From contig WHSY01000033.1 in assembly GCA_009379815.1 (NCBI GenBank), forward strand, positions 1 through 47,962: 47,962 nucleotides of DNA. Direction: 5' to 3'. This DNA comes from Pseudonocardiaceae bacterium. Lineage in GTDB: Bacteria; Actinomycetota; Actinomycetes; Mycobacteriales; Pseudonocardiaceae. The notes beneath the pieces are model-generated. The model was given only the letters and a program-made list of their open reading frames with translations, had not been told where the DNA came from and did not search any database. Below, one piece after another: positions 32,694-42,000 of this stretch. The position numbers were made by a program, and so were the translations under genes. The stretch's first letter is position 1, and the number at the start of each line of letters is the position of its first letter.

Positions 32694-33077
32694 TCACGTG
32701 CCGGTATGAAGCAGCTGGTGGACGCGCTGGTGCGAGAGACCGACGGCGTCGCTGATGGCGCGCTGCGACAGCCCCGCCTCGCTGAGCAACCGGATCACCG
32801 CGAGCCTCGTCTCGTCCCGCTCCGCCAGCCGAGCGGCCAGCTCGGCTTCCACCGCGGTGAACTTGCTCAGCTGCTCGGTGACGTCGATGCCGTCGATCAC
32901 ATAGCGCCAGCGGACCGCGAAGCCTTCGGGTTCGGCGTCGGTGAGACCCGCGATCAGGTCGCGCACCTCGACGTCGAGGTCAGCGAAGCGAGGGACGTCG
33001 GTCGCTGCGGACATCCCGGCGATGTCGGCCACCCACAGGTTGTCCCCCCGGGTGACGGTCACGTCGTAAGTCTTCAC
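32694..33077 (-). CDS. HicB-like antitoxin with C-terminal helix-turn-helix
   Basis: A 127-residue protein. The N-terminal half (YDVTVTRGDNLWVADIAGMS to DVEVRDLIAGL) resembles the HicB partial-RNase-H fold. The C-terminal half carries a helix-turn-helix (RLLSEAGLSQRAISDAVGLS then HQRVHQLL). GTG 33077 overlaps the toxin stop (GTGA). It probably neutralises the HicA-like protein and represses the pair through the upstream palindrome. The call is from motif pattern and context. Confidence 0.7.
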   Translation of the reverse strand: MKTYDVTVTRGDNLWVADIAGMSAATDVPRFADLDVEVRDLIAGLTDAEPEGFAVRWRYVIDGIDVTEQLSKFTAVEAELAARLAERDETRLAVIRLLSEAGLSQRAISDAVGLSHQRVHQLLHTGT

Positions 33078-33334
33078 CGCTCCTCCATCCACCCGCCTCC
33101 GAACACTTCCGTCAGGCGCTCCTCCAGTCGCCGCAGCACGAGCCAGGAGATGTCGCCCGGATGATCGGTGAGGCCGAACCGCTCGATTTCACGGTCCTCA
33201 GCGTCGACCAGGGCATACATGCGATGCGAACCCTTGCCACGCTTGTGCAACTCCACGACGGACAGCCCCCGCTTGCGAGCAGCCCTGCGTACGAGCTGCA
33301 GCGCTCGTGCGGCGCTCATCCGCTTGCTTACCAC
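33074..33334 (-). CDS. HicA-like toxin (mRNA interferase)
   Basis: An 86-residue basic protein with the HicA pattern: VRRAARKRGLSVVELHKRGK followed by GSHRMYALVD, with the catalytic histidine expected in KGSH. HicA toxins are double-stranded-RNA-binding-fold ribonucleases. The start is GTG 33334 or ATG 33319. It precedes and overlaps the antitoxin gene, the usual hicA-hicB order. The tail EVFGGGWMEER is not typical, so this may be a divergent subgroup. Confidence 0.68.
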   Translation of the reverse strand: MVSKRMSAARALQLVRRAARKRGLSVVELHKRGKGSHRMYALVDAEDREIERFGLTDHPGDISWLVLRRLEERLTEVFGGGWMEER

Positions 33335-33352
33335 AGCGTAAGCCTATCTAGC

Positions 33353-33370
33353 TAGACGGTCAACCGTCTA
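33353..33370. promoter_or_regulatory. 18-bp palindrome between hicA-like gene and acyl-CoA synthetase
   Basis: TAGACGGT-CA-ACCGTCTA has perfect 8-bp arms with a 2-bp centre. It sits 19 nt upstream of the HicA-like start and 51 nt upstream of the divergent acyl-CoA synthetase, in an AT-richer gap. It is a good candidate operator for the HTH-bearing antitoxin. Confidence 0.6.
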
Positions 33371-33421
33371 ATCAAGTTGACGGGCTCGTAACAAGCCCAG
33401 CGAGCACCTATTGTCAGCGGC

Positions 33422-34966
33422 ATGTACGCCGCCGATCATGCTGCCGCCACCCCCGACAAGCCGGCGATCATCATGGCCGGGTCCGGTGAGGTGCTGACCT
33501 TCGTCGAGTACGAGGCCAGGGCGAACCGCGTCGCCCACCTCTTCCGTGACCTGGGGCTGCAGCGCGGCGACCACGTCGCGTTCTTCCTGGAGAACCATCC
33601 CCGGTACTTCGAGCTGCAAGGCGGAGCCGAGCGTGCCGGGCTCTACTACACCTGCATCAACTCCTACCTGCAGGCCGAGGAGCTCGCCTACATCGTCAAC
33701 GACTCCCGGTCACGGGTACTGGTCGCGTCGGCGGCGACGCGGGAGGTGGCGCTGGCCGCGGCGGAGCAGTGCCCCGACGTGAAGCTGTTCCTCGAGATCG
33801 GAGCCGACGCCGCCGACGGCCCGTTCGAGCCCTACGAGCAGGTGGTGAATGGGTACCCGTCCGACCACGTGCCCGACGAGCAGCTGGGTGCTGCGATGCT
33901 GTACTCGTCGGGCACCACGGGCCGGCCGAAGGGGATCCTGCGGCCGCTGCCGGAGGGGCATCCGGCCGACCCGCTGCCGGTGATGAACTTCGTCCAGCAC
34001 GTCCTGTTCCAGATGCGCCCCGGCATGGTGTACCTCTCGCCGGCGCCGCTGTATCACTCCGCCCCGCAGGCCTCGATCGCCGGCGCGATGCGGATGGGCG
34101 CCCCCTCGATCGTGATGGAACGATTCGACCCCGAGCGGTACCTCGCGCTCGTGGAACGGCACCGGGTCACCCACAGCCAGGTGGTGCCCACCATGTTCAG
34201 CCGGATGCTCAAGCTGCCCGAGGAGGTGCGCAACCGCTACGACGTGTCGTCGCTCGAGGTCGTCATCCACGCGGCGGCCCCGTGCCCAGTGCAGGTCAAG
34301 CAGGATATGATCGATTGGTTCGGCCCGGTGCTGCGGGAGTACTACGGCGCCACCGAGGCCAACGGCTTCACCGTGTGCACCAGCGAGGAGTGGCTCGCCC
34401 ATCCGGGCAGCGTGGGCAAGCCGGTGCTCGGCGAGGTGGAGATCCGCGACGAGGACGGCGAGCTGCTCCCGGTCGGGGAGCCCGGCACCGTCTGGTTCCG
34501 CGGCGCGACCAACTTCGAGTACTTCCACGAGCCCGACAAGACCGCAGCCAGCCGCGACGCCACCGGCGAGGCCAGCACGGTCGGCGACATCGGCCACCTC
34601 GACGCCGACGGCTATCTCCACCTCACCGACCGGAAGCACTTCATGATCATCTCCGGGGGCGTGAACGTCTACCCGCAGGAGACCGAGAACCTGCTCATCA
34701 CCCACTCCAAGGTGATGGACGCGGCGGTGATCGGCATCCCGAACGAGGACCTCGGCGAGGAGGTCAAGGCCGTGGTGCAGCCGCTCGACGGGGTCACGGG
34801 TGGACCCGAGCTCGAAGCCGAGCTGCAGGAGTTCTGCCGGGCGCACCTCGCCAGGGTGAAGTGCCCGCGCTCGATCGACTTCGTCGACGAGCTGCCCCGG
34901 CTTCCCACGGGCAAGCTCTACAAGTCGGAACTGCGCCAGCGATACCGGAACGCCGCCACCGCCTGA
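33422..34966 (+). CDS. Acyl-CoA synthetase (FadD-type, AMP-forming)
   Basis: A 514-residue adenylating enzyme. Motifs: AAMLYSSGTTGRPKGILRPL, YYGATEANGFT, GDIGHLDADGYLHLTDRKHF with MIISGGVNVYPQE, and the catalytic lysine in LPRLPTGKLYKSEL. The short N-terminus (MYAADHAAATPDKPAIIM) and overall length fit the bile-acid or steroid-acid-CoA ligase subgroup of mycobacterial FadDs, though the acid is not determined. The palindrome upstream is shared with the divergent toxin-antitoxin pair. Confidence 0.92.
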   Translation: MYAADHAAATPDKPAIIMAGSGEVLTFVEYEARANRVAHLFRDLGLQRGDHVAFFLENHPRYFELQGGAERAGLYYTCINSYLQAEELAYIVNDSRSRVLVASAATREVALAAAEQCPDVKLFLEIGADAADGPFEPYEQVVNGYPSDHVPDEQLGAAMLYSSGTTGRPKGILRPLPEGHPADPLPVMNFVQHVLFQMRPGMVYLSPAPLYHSAPQASIAGAMRMGAPSIVMERFDPERYLALVERHRVTHSQVVPTMFSRMLKLPEEVRNRYDVSSLEVVIHAAAPCPVQVKQDMIDWFGPVLREYYGATEANGFTVCTSEEWLAHPGSVGKPVLGEVEIRDEDGELLPVGEPGTVWFRGATNFEYFHEPDKTAASRDATGEASTVGDIGHLDADGYLHLTDRKHFMIISGGVNVYPQETENLLITHSKVMDAAVIGIPNEDLGEEVKAVVQPLDGVTGGPELEAELQEFCRAHLARVKCPRSIDFVDELPRLPTGKLYKSELRQRYRNAATA

Positions 34967-34979
34967 CAAGGTTTCCGGA

Positions 34980-36182
34980 TCAGGGTTCAGTGACGTAGAC
35001 GACGGCTCGGGCGAATCCGTAATGGTAGCTCCCGTGGGAAAACCCGTTGCTCGTCACCAGAAAGGTGTCCTCCGAGGCGGCAACCGAGTACCCGAAATAG
35101 GTCGTGCGGGGTCGCGTGAGCGTGGCCCGGTGGGTCCACGTGCCGGCCGCTTCAACGAACACCTCAGCTGACCCGGCGCCTGGCCCGCGATGAGTTGACG
35201 CCCCGACGACAACCGTGTCTCCCGACACGGCGACACCGGTCCCGAACATCGCTCCCGGAGAACCCTCGGGCATGAGCAGCCTCACCTCTCGCGACCATGA
35301 ATCGCCTTGGCGGGCGAAAACGTAGGCGGAACCCACGTCGGTCGTGGTCCCTACGTCGGCAAGCGGTGCCCCTACCACTGCCGTGTCATCGGCAAGGGAC
35401 ACTCCGAGGCCGAACACATCGAACTCGGCACGGTCACGGGCGGGTGCCCGCAACCGCGCCTGATGCGACCAGCCTGTGCCGTCACGGGTGAACACGTGTG
35501 CTGACCCAGCGTCTGAATGGTTGACCGAATCGTCGAAGGGGGCACCGACGAGGACCGTGTCGTCGATAATTGCCACTGAACGACCGAACCGGTCCCCATC
35601 GCCGCGGGGGGTCGCCGTCAGCGTCGCCTGGCTGGACCAGGTGTCGCCGGAGCGTTCGTACACCCGCGCCAAACCGACCTCTCTGTTGTTGAACTCCCCG
35701 AAGGGAACCCCCACCACGAGGGTGTCACCCGCAACAGCAACCGCGGTACCGAAGCCGTTCGCCTCGCTGGACGTCAGCTCGGTCTGCTGGGACCACGAGG
35801 CACCAGTACGTGTGAATACATGGGCTTCGTCAACAGCCCCGACCACGATGGTGTCGCCCGATACCGCTACCGCGCGACCGAAACCATTCTCCTGGCCGTC
35901 TTCGGGCAGCAGGGTGTCCTGTAATGACCAGGACGATCCCGACCGCTCCCAGACATACGCCGCGTTGTGCCAGGACGCCCCGACGACCGCCGTGTTCTCC
36001 GATACTGTTATGGACAGGAAATTGTGGAATTCGCTTGCGAACGGGCCGAGCATCCCCTGACGGCTGAGGACGGGGTCGTCGGGCGGCTGCGCGGCCACCG
36101 GGGCGGCGGCGCACAGCAGCGCGGTCGGCAACACCAGCACCGATGCCGCCACGGCGGCCCGCCGGGACAAGTAGCTACTCAT
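34980..36182 (-). CDS. Secreted FG-GAP-like beta-propeller repeat protein
   Basis: A 400-residue exported protein. The signal peptide is MSSYLSRRAAVAASVLVLPT followed by ALLCAAAPVAAQ. The rest is about seven repeats of 45-55 residues with the pattern FGRAVAVSGDTIVVGAV - AHVFTRTGASWSQQTEL, as in integrin-alpha-like or bacterial FG-GAP propellers, which mediate surface contacts. ATG 36182 has AAGGGAGCTTGG upstream. A copy of the 30-bp box lies 96 nt before the start. It is the last gene of the exported-protein block. Binding partner is unknown. Confidence 0.85.
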   Translation of the reverse strand: MSSYLSRRAAVAASVLVLPTALLCAAAPVAAQPPDDPVLSRQGMLGPFASEFHNFLSITVSENTAVVGASWHNAAYVWERSGSSWSLQDTLLPEDGQENGFGRAVAVSGDTIVVGAVDEAHVFTRTGASWSQQTELTSSEANGFGTAVAVAGDTLVVGVPFGEFNNREVGLARVYERSGDTWSSQATLTATPRGDGDRFGRSVAIIDDTVLVGAPFDDSVNHSDAGSAHVFTRDGTGWSHQARLRAPARDRAEFDVFGLGVSLADDTAVVGAPLADVGTTTDVGSAYVFARQGDSWSREVRLLMPEGSPGAMFGTGVAVSGDTVVVGASTHRGPGAGSAEVFVEAAGTWTHRATLTRPRTTYFGYSVAASEDTFLVTSNGFSHGSYHYGFARAVVYVTEP

Positions 36183-36278
36183 GGCCAAGCTCCCTTTGGC
36201 GTGAAGTCGGGACCGGCGAGCCGGCCAGGCCTGGCCGAGCACGCCGGAGTGCGAACCACGGTTCACGAGAGCGGTCGC

Positions 36279-36309
36279 CGAGACATCCGTGAATCTCACT
36301 GATATTTCG
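36279..36309 (-). promoter_or_regulatory. Shared upstream box, copy 1 (FG-GAP gene)
   Basis: In gene direction the core is TCAGTGAGATTCACGGATGT, flanked by CGAAATA and CTCG. It lies 96 nt upstream of the FG-GAP gene. It matches copy 2 with only two changes in 31 bp. It may be an activator site or part of a promoter with a long leader. Confidence 0.75.
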
Positions 36310-36338
36310 ATGCAGATGGGGCGGGATGTGCTGGGTAT

Positions 36339-36374
36339 GCCGCCGAAGCCGCCGAAGCCGCCGAAGCCGCCGAC
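36339..36374. repeat. Four tandem 9-bp units (GCCGCCGAA)
   Basis: Four head-to-tail 9-bp units, the last with one change, lie between the box and the end of the 832-residue membrane protein gene. On the minus strand this would read as Gly-Phe-Gly repeats, but no credible gene covers it. Confidence 0.8.
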
Positions 36375-36412
36375 GATGCCGATGCGCCCGCGAGCTGCCC
36401 TGGAGCACGGGG

Positions 36413-38911
36413 TCATGCCGAGGCGATCACCAGGATCGTGCTTGCGATCACCAGCAGGGCTCCGGCGAGTTCCCGACGTGTGGACCACGGCCGCCACGGG
36501 GCCTCGCGGCCGAACAGCAGCAAGGACTTGTGCACGAACAACGCGAGCGTGTACAGCAGGAAGCCGAACTGCAGCCGGGTGGTCACGTCGTCGGTGGCCG
36601 CCACGAGGAACGCTGCGACGATCAGTCCCCAGCTGATCAGCAGGAACACCAGCAGTACCCCGCGGGGGAGCAGCCGCGAGATCCGCGGGGATTGCGGGAT
36701 CCGGTCCCGGGCGAATGCGACGACCTGGGGTGTGGCATAGAGCGCGAGTCCCACCCACAGCTGCCAGCAGTTGCCGGTGAATGCCACGGCGACCAGCGCG
36801 ACCAGGACGGTCCGCGCGGCGACGCCGCGGAGGTCGTGCAGCCGCGTCGGCTCCGGGGGCAGGCCCGGGTGCAGGACGGCCCGGACTCGCGCGGGATAGG
36901 CCCAGACGGTCAGTTCCTCGAGGGCGAAGCGGGCGAGCAGTGCCCCGATGACGATCAGCCCGAGAGCAGCGGCGTGCGAGGTGATGTCGAGATCGCGGCC
37001 GGTGAGGTAGCCCATGGCCCGGGCGACGGAGAACGCCGCCCAGCCACCGACGAGGCTCGCTATAACGGAGTCGCCGAACCGATCCCACCAGTACGCGCGG
37101 TCGTCCTCGACCATCCGCCGGTACGGGCGGGCGACCGAGGCCAGCACCGGGATGACGAACCACAGGATGCTCAGGCCCAGCAGGCTGCGGGCGCCGTCGG
37201 CCACGCTCAGCCCCTCGGCCGTCAGCCCGCCCCGGGCCAGCACGACCGCGATGAACCCGATTGTCGCCGCAGCTCCCGCGGATGCGTCGAAGATCCCGAT
37301 CAGCGCGATCGTGATCACCAGCGCCAGCTGGGGCGGCAATGCGGATCCCGCACCCGAGACGGCCGCCGCGATTCCCATCGTCAGGCCCGTGACCGGCCAC
37401 AGGATCCAGGCCACCCCCGAAATCGCCCGCAGCGCGATGGCGTCACCGGCCGAGCGGGATGCCAGCGGCATCCGTGCGGCGATGGCCATCGGCACGAGGT
37501 GGCTGTAACGGTCACTGACCTGCCATCCGGGTGTGCGCCATGACCAGGATCGGTCACCCCAACCCGTCCCGGCCCGCAGGTAGGCGCGGCGCGTGTCGCC
37601 CTTGTCACGGATCCCACCTGCGGGTACGAGCAACCGGCTCGACGACCCCAGGCCCCCGGGGCCGATGATGCCGAGTATTGCCAGGCTCGAGACCGCGAGC
37701 AACAGCACCCGCCGGCCAACCGTCTCACTGTCGGTGACCGGATCCAGCACGGGTTGGCCCGAGCTCGGGAGCGCGACAGCCGGACCCTGATCCCGTGTAC
37801 CGGCAGACGACGGTGAACCCGGGTCGGCGGACGGCCCGGGCGCGGGCGACGGAGTGTCCGGACCCGTGGGCGATGCCCCGGGCGGGTTGCCGGCACCCGC
37901 GGACGAAGACTCCGGCGGGGAATTGGGGCCCGGAGAGGCAGCCGGGGCCGGTGGCGGCCCCGCCTCGGGCCGAGGATCCGGGCCTGGCGGCCCCGCATCG
38001 GGTGGCGAGCCCGGGTCGGGCGGTGGTGGGCCCGCATCCGGCGGTGGCGCCCCGGGCGGCGAGACGGTGCTGGGGGGCGGCGTGGGGTCGGGCGCCGACG
38101 ACGGATCCCTGATCGTCAACGGGACCGTGATCGATGTGGCGAACACTTCCCCGTCTCGAACCTCGGTGATCGTGAGTACGTAATCGGTTCCGGTCGGTGG
38201 CACCCGGTCCGCCGGCAGGGTGCAGGTGAAGGTGTCCCCGGACGGAGGGCTGCTGTCGCAGCGCAAACCCTCATCGAACGAGGAATCCGAGCTGCGGGTC
38301 AGCCGTGCCCGGACCCTGAAACGAGACCCGGTATCCCGATTACCGGTAATGACGATCGGAGATCCCGTCTCGAACGTGTCCGGGCTGGTGACCGACAGCA
38401 GGCTGTCGGCGATCGTCACGGACCGCGTGACGGCAGGGGAGACGTCCGACGGATCATCGATGTTGCGCTGAACGATGTCGAAGACATGCCGCCCCGGATC
38501 GAGGAGTTCGTCGATGGTGCACATCCAGACGCCGGCCGCGTCATCGGCTGGCGGGCCGAAGGCGCACCATAGCTCGGACCCACCCTCGCTGATCTCGATG
38601 CGGTGACCTGGGCGCTTGCCGTCGCCGGCGAGTTCCACCGGCTGGCCGAACGGCAGCGTGGCGCCCGCCGTGGGCGCGCTGACGGTGAGCGCCGGCGGGG
38701 CGCCCGAAGCCGCCGCCGGAAACCAGCCCAGCATGAGCAGCGCGGCAAGAACGCACCACACAGCAGCCCGCAGCCCCGTTCGACGGCCGCGGACCCGCCG
38801 GTCCCGCGCACCGTTCGGCACGACCATCATCATGGCCGCGGCCAGCAGACTCGCCGCGCCTGCCCGGGCCGGCGGCCACCCGGCGCGCACCGTGCACGAC
38901 CACGGACTCAT
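36413..38911 (-). CDS. Large membrane protein with exported Ig-like domains and Pro-rich linker
   Basis: An 832-residue protein not assigned to a known family. After an N-terminal signal region (hydrophobic stretch VWCVLAALLMLGWFPAAASG) come two beta-rich, Ig-like segments (PALTVSAPTAGATLPFGQPV; LLSVTSPDTFETGSPIVITG) with paired cysteines. A linker of about 120 Pro/Gly/Ser/Asp-rich residues follows, then about ten membrane helices in the C-terminal half. Outside domains probably project through the wall while the helix bundle sits in the membrane. ATG 38911 has AAGGGAGCTCGACG upstream; a later start nearer MMMVVPNGARD is possible. It follows the pseudo-subtilisin gene by 109 nt, perhaps in one transcript. 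Confidence 0.75.
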   Translation of the reverse strand: MSPWSCTVRAGWPPARAGAASLLAAAMMMVVPNGARDRRVRGRRTGLRAAVWCVLAALLMLGWFPAAASGAPPALTVSAPTAGATLPFGQPVELAGDGKRPGHRIEISEGGSELWCAFGPPADDAAGVWMCTIDELLDPGRHVFDIVQRNIDDPSDVSPAVTRSVTIADSLLSVTSPDTFETGSPIVITGNRDTGSRFRVRARLTRSSDSSFDEGLRCDSSPPSGDTFTCTLPADRVPPTGTDYVLTITEVRDGEVFATSITVPLTIRDPSSAPDPTPPPSTVSPPGAPPPDAGPPPPDPGSPPDAGPPGPDPRPEAGPPPAPAASPGPNSPPESSSAGAGNPPGASPTGPDTPSPAPGPSADPGSPSSAGTRDQGPAVALPSSGQPVLDPVTDSETVGRRVLLLAVSSLAILGIIGPGGLGSSSRLLVPAGGIRDKGDTRRAYLRAGTGWGDRSWSWRTPGWQVSDRYSHLVPMAIAARMPLASRSAGDAIALRAISGVAWILWPVTGLTMGIAAAVSGAGSALPPQLALVITIALIGIFDASAGAAATIGFIAVVLARGGLTAEGLSVADGARSLLGLSILWFVIPVLASVARPYRRMVEDDRAYWWDRFGDSVIASLVGGWAAFSVARAMGYLTGRDLDITSHAAALGLIVIGALLARFALEELTVWAYPARVRAVLHPGLPPEPTRLHDLRGVAARTVLVALVAVAFTGNCWQLWVGLALYATPQVVAFARDRIPQSPRISRLLPRGVLLVFLLISWGLIVAAFLVAATDDVTTRLQFGFLLYTLALFVHKSLLLFGREAPWRPWSTRRELAGALLVIASTILVIASA

Positions 38912-38970
38912 CGTCGAGCTCCCTTCGGGCGGGCATCGAGCCTGGCCAGGCGGCAGCGGTACATCGAGCA

Positions 38971-38990
38971 CCGCGTTCCGCGGAACGCGG
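38971..38990. promoter_or_regulatory. 20-bp perfect palindrome
   Basis: CCGCGTTCCGCGGAACGCGG is perfectly self-complementary. It lies in the 109-bp gap between the pseudo-subtilisin stop and the membrane protein start, 60 nt before the latter. Without a loop it makes a poor terminator, so a dimeric regulator site is the better guess. Confidence 0.5.
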
Positions 38991-39020
38991 CAAGCCGGCA
39001 TGGCGCGCCGGCCAGTGGTG

Positions 39021-42000
39021 CTACCCCGTGACGCTGTCGATGATCACCTCGCCGGTGCCGATGAGCACGTCCTCGTCGGTGCGGACCTCGATGAGGCCGA
39101 GCAGCACGCGGCCCTCCGCCGGGGCGCTGCCCGCGGTGAGCGTGGCATCGACCGTCCACTCCGCACCCGCCGGGCGCAGCGTGTCGGGGTCGTTCACCTC
39201 GATGGAACCGAATGACGGCCCGCGGAACATGTCCAGATAGGAGTAGGTCGTCGAACCGGCAGGGACGCTGTAGCCACTGACAAGGACCATCCACTGGCCC
39301 GCTGCCGGGCCGCTGACCTTGACCTGCTCCTCCGAGTCACCGTCCCCGCCCGCCGCCGCTTGCACGCAACTGCCGCTGGTGCAGTCGAACAGATACAGAT
39401 CCAGGTCCGCAGCGGTGTCAGCGGGGCCGCCGATGCGAGCGATCAGCTGCGTGGCACCGTCCGGGACGGTCACCGGGTGCTGCTGCTGCGCCCCGTCGGC
39501 GATGGTCGGCGTGTCCACCCTGGCGCTGCCCAGCGAGGTGCCGACCGCGCGTCCGGTGAAGGGGCCGAAACGGTTCTGCACCGTGTACTGGCGCTCGACC
39601 GGCGCCCCGCGCTGCACGGACTCGATCGTGTCCGGGTTCGGTGAGACCGAGGCCCCGAGCACCGAGGCGGTCACCAGGTACGGCGCGAAGGCGGCATCCG
39701 ACGTGTGCCGGGCCTCGACCACGATCTCCCAGACACCGGGTGCCGGGTCGGCGACCGTGCGGCTGGTCGGGCTGCCCGCGCAACTGCCGTCCGGCGTGAC
39801 GACCGGGTCGTAGCAGCTCAGCGGGGAGTTGCCGTCGATGCCGACGCCGTACGGGTGGAAGCGCAGGAAGCGCAGCTGGCCCGCGCCCCGCTGCATGTCG
39901 ACGGTCAGCGCCGGCGTGTTCGGCTCGACGCGGACGAAGAAGCTCTCCGTCTCGTTTGGGCCGATCTTTCCACCGTGGCGCACCTCGAAACCGTTCTCCG
40001 CGGTGAAGTTCTCCGCCGCGATCACGGTGTTCAGCGTCCGGTAGTCGACGCCCGTCGTCGTCGGGGTGTTGAGCTCCAGGATCGCCGAGTGCGCCCCGGC
40101 CGAGTGCGGCTCGACGGTCACCCGGTACTCGGTCACCTCGCCCTTGCGCAGCTGGATTGTCGGTCGCGAGCTGAACGTGTCGTCGTTGCCGGTCCACCTC
40201 GCCTGGTAGGTGACGGGGCGGTCGGGGCCCGAGTGCCGAACGAAGGTGTACTCGCGGACGTAGCTGTCGCCGCTCGTGACGCCCTCGCGGTCGTGGATGC
40301 CGACGCCGATGCCCGGGGCGGCGAGGAAGCCGGACAGCACGGTGTTCACCGGCACCGACGAGCTGATGTCGACGGTCTCGACGCCGTCCTGCAGCAGGTC
40401 CCACGCCTTCGCCACGTCGATCAGGCCGTTGCCCTGCTCGTAGGCCTGGTAGCCGGGAATGGACCGGGTGGTGTCGGCCAGCGCCTTGCGCAGCTGCGCG
40501 GGCTCGTGCTCGACGTCGCGGTCCATCGCGGCGCTCACCAGCAGCGCGGCGGCACCGGCTGCTTGCGCCGCGGCGATCGCCGTGCCGTCGGACATCGCAT
40601 AGCCGGGCGGCAACTGGAAGGTGTCCGGGACGGGACGACCCTGTTGCCAGGTCGGCGCGGTCGTGACCGCCGAGCCGGGTGCGATGATGTTCGGCTTGAA
40701 TCCGCCGTCCTCACGGGGACCGCGCGCGGAGACCCCGTGCAGGGTGTCCTGTCGGGCGGAGTCCGAACCGTAGTTGTGTCGCCAGGTGTCCTTGCTGATG
40801 TAGGAGCCGACGCTCATCACGTCGTCGGCCACCGACGGGTCGCCGACGGTGTTGGAACCGGGACCGGAGTCGCCGGCGGCGATGAACATCTGCACGTCGT
40901 AGGTGTCGATCAACCGGTTGTACAGCTCGGCGCGGGCGTTGTTGCCGTCGTTGAGCGCGGGCAGGACGTTGAACGACATGGTGATCACGTCGACGTTCGC
41001 GTCCCGCGCCGCGTAGATCATGCCTTCGAGCAGGGCGTGGGCCGTGCAGCCGGCCACGAACAGGCACACCCGCACGGACACCAGCTTCGCGCCCGGTGCG
41101 GCGCCGCTCATGGCGCCGCCGAACAGCGAGTTGCCCGCCACGACTCCGGCGACGTGCGTGCCGCCCGAGCCGGAGACGATGCCGATGTTGACCGAGTTGT
41201 TGGCCGTGTCGGTCTGCACCACGAACGGCATGGCCTCGCGCACCGGCGTGTCCGGGTCGTCGGTGCCGAACGTGCCGACGTCGTACCTCACCTTGTAGTC
41301 GGTCATCGACGGGTCGTCGGTGAAGTCCCGGTTCTGGTCGGCATCCACCCACACCGTGTTGCTGGCCCTGTCCCAGAGCACGCCGAACGTGCCTGTGCTG
41401 TCCGGCGGGTTGCCGTCTCGGTTGACGTCGTTGCCGATCTCGCCGCCGAGCCGCGGGTCACGCTCGTCGAACACGCCGAACCGGTAGCTGCCCTCCGGTG
41501 CCCGGTACTCGACGCCGCCGGCGGTGAAGGTGGGGCCGGAGACCTCGGTGGACATGGCGATCCACGTCGGGTCGTCGTCGTTGTTGACGCCGCCGGTGAA
41601 CCGGCCGTCGGTGCGGGTCACCCAGTCGACGATCTTGCGTTCTCCGGTGCTCGTGGCCTGCAGCGCGGGGTGGCCGAGGTCGATCCCGGTGCCCACGACG
41701 CCGACCGTCACGCCGCGGCCGTCCCAGCTGGGGTGTTCCTCGACGAACTGCGCCGCGCCCGTGTCATCGGTCGGCAGGTACGGGTTGACCCGGGGCGTGT
41801 CGGCGTCGGGCGGTGGCTGGGAGCCCGGGTCGGCCTTCCCCGGATGCCAGGGGAGGCCGGGCAGCACGATCTCGTCGTCCAGGTCGAGCGCGTCCACGCC
41901 CGGCAGGGCGGCGACCCGCTCGACGTCGTCGACCGGCACCTCGGCGCGCACGTAGCCGAGCTCGTCGGCGCGGTGCTGCACTGTGGCGCCGGCCCGCGCC

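Noticed and set aside
30966-34966. The two acyl-CoA synthetases as a duplicated pair
   Set aside because: Their motifs and lengths differ enough to place them in different subfamilies; there is no DNA-level repeat.
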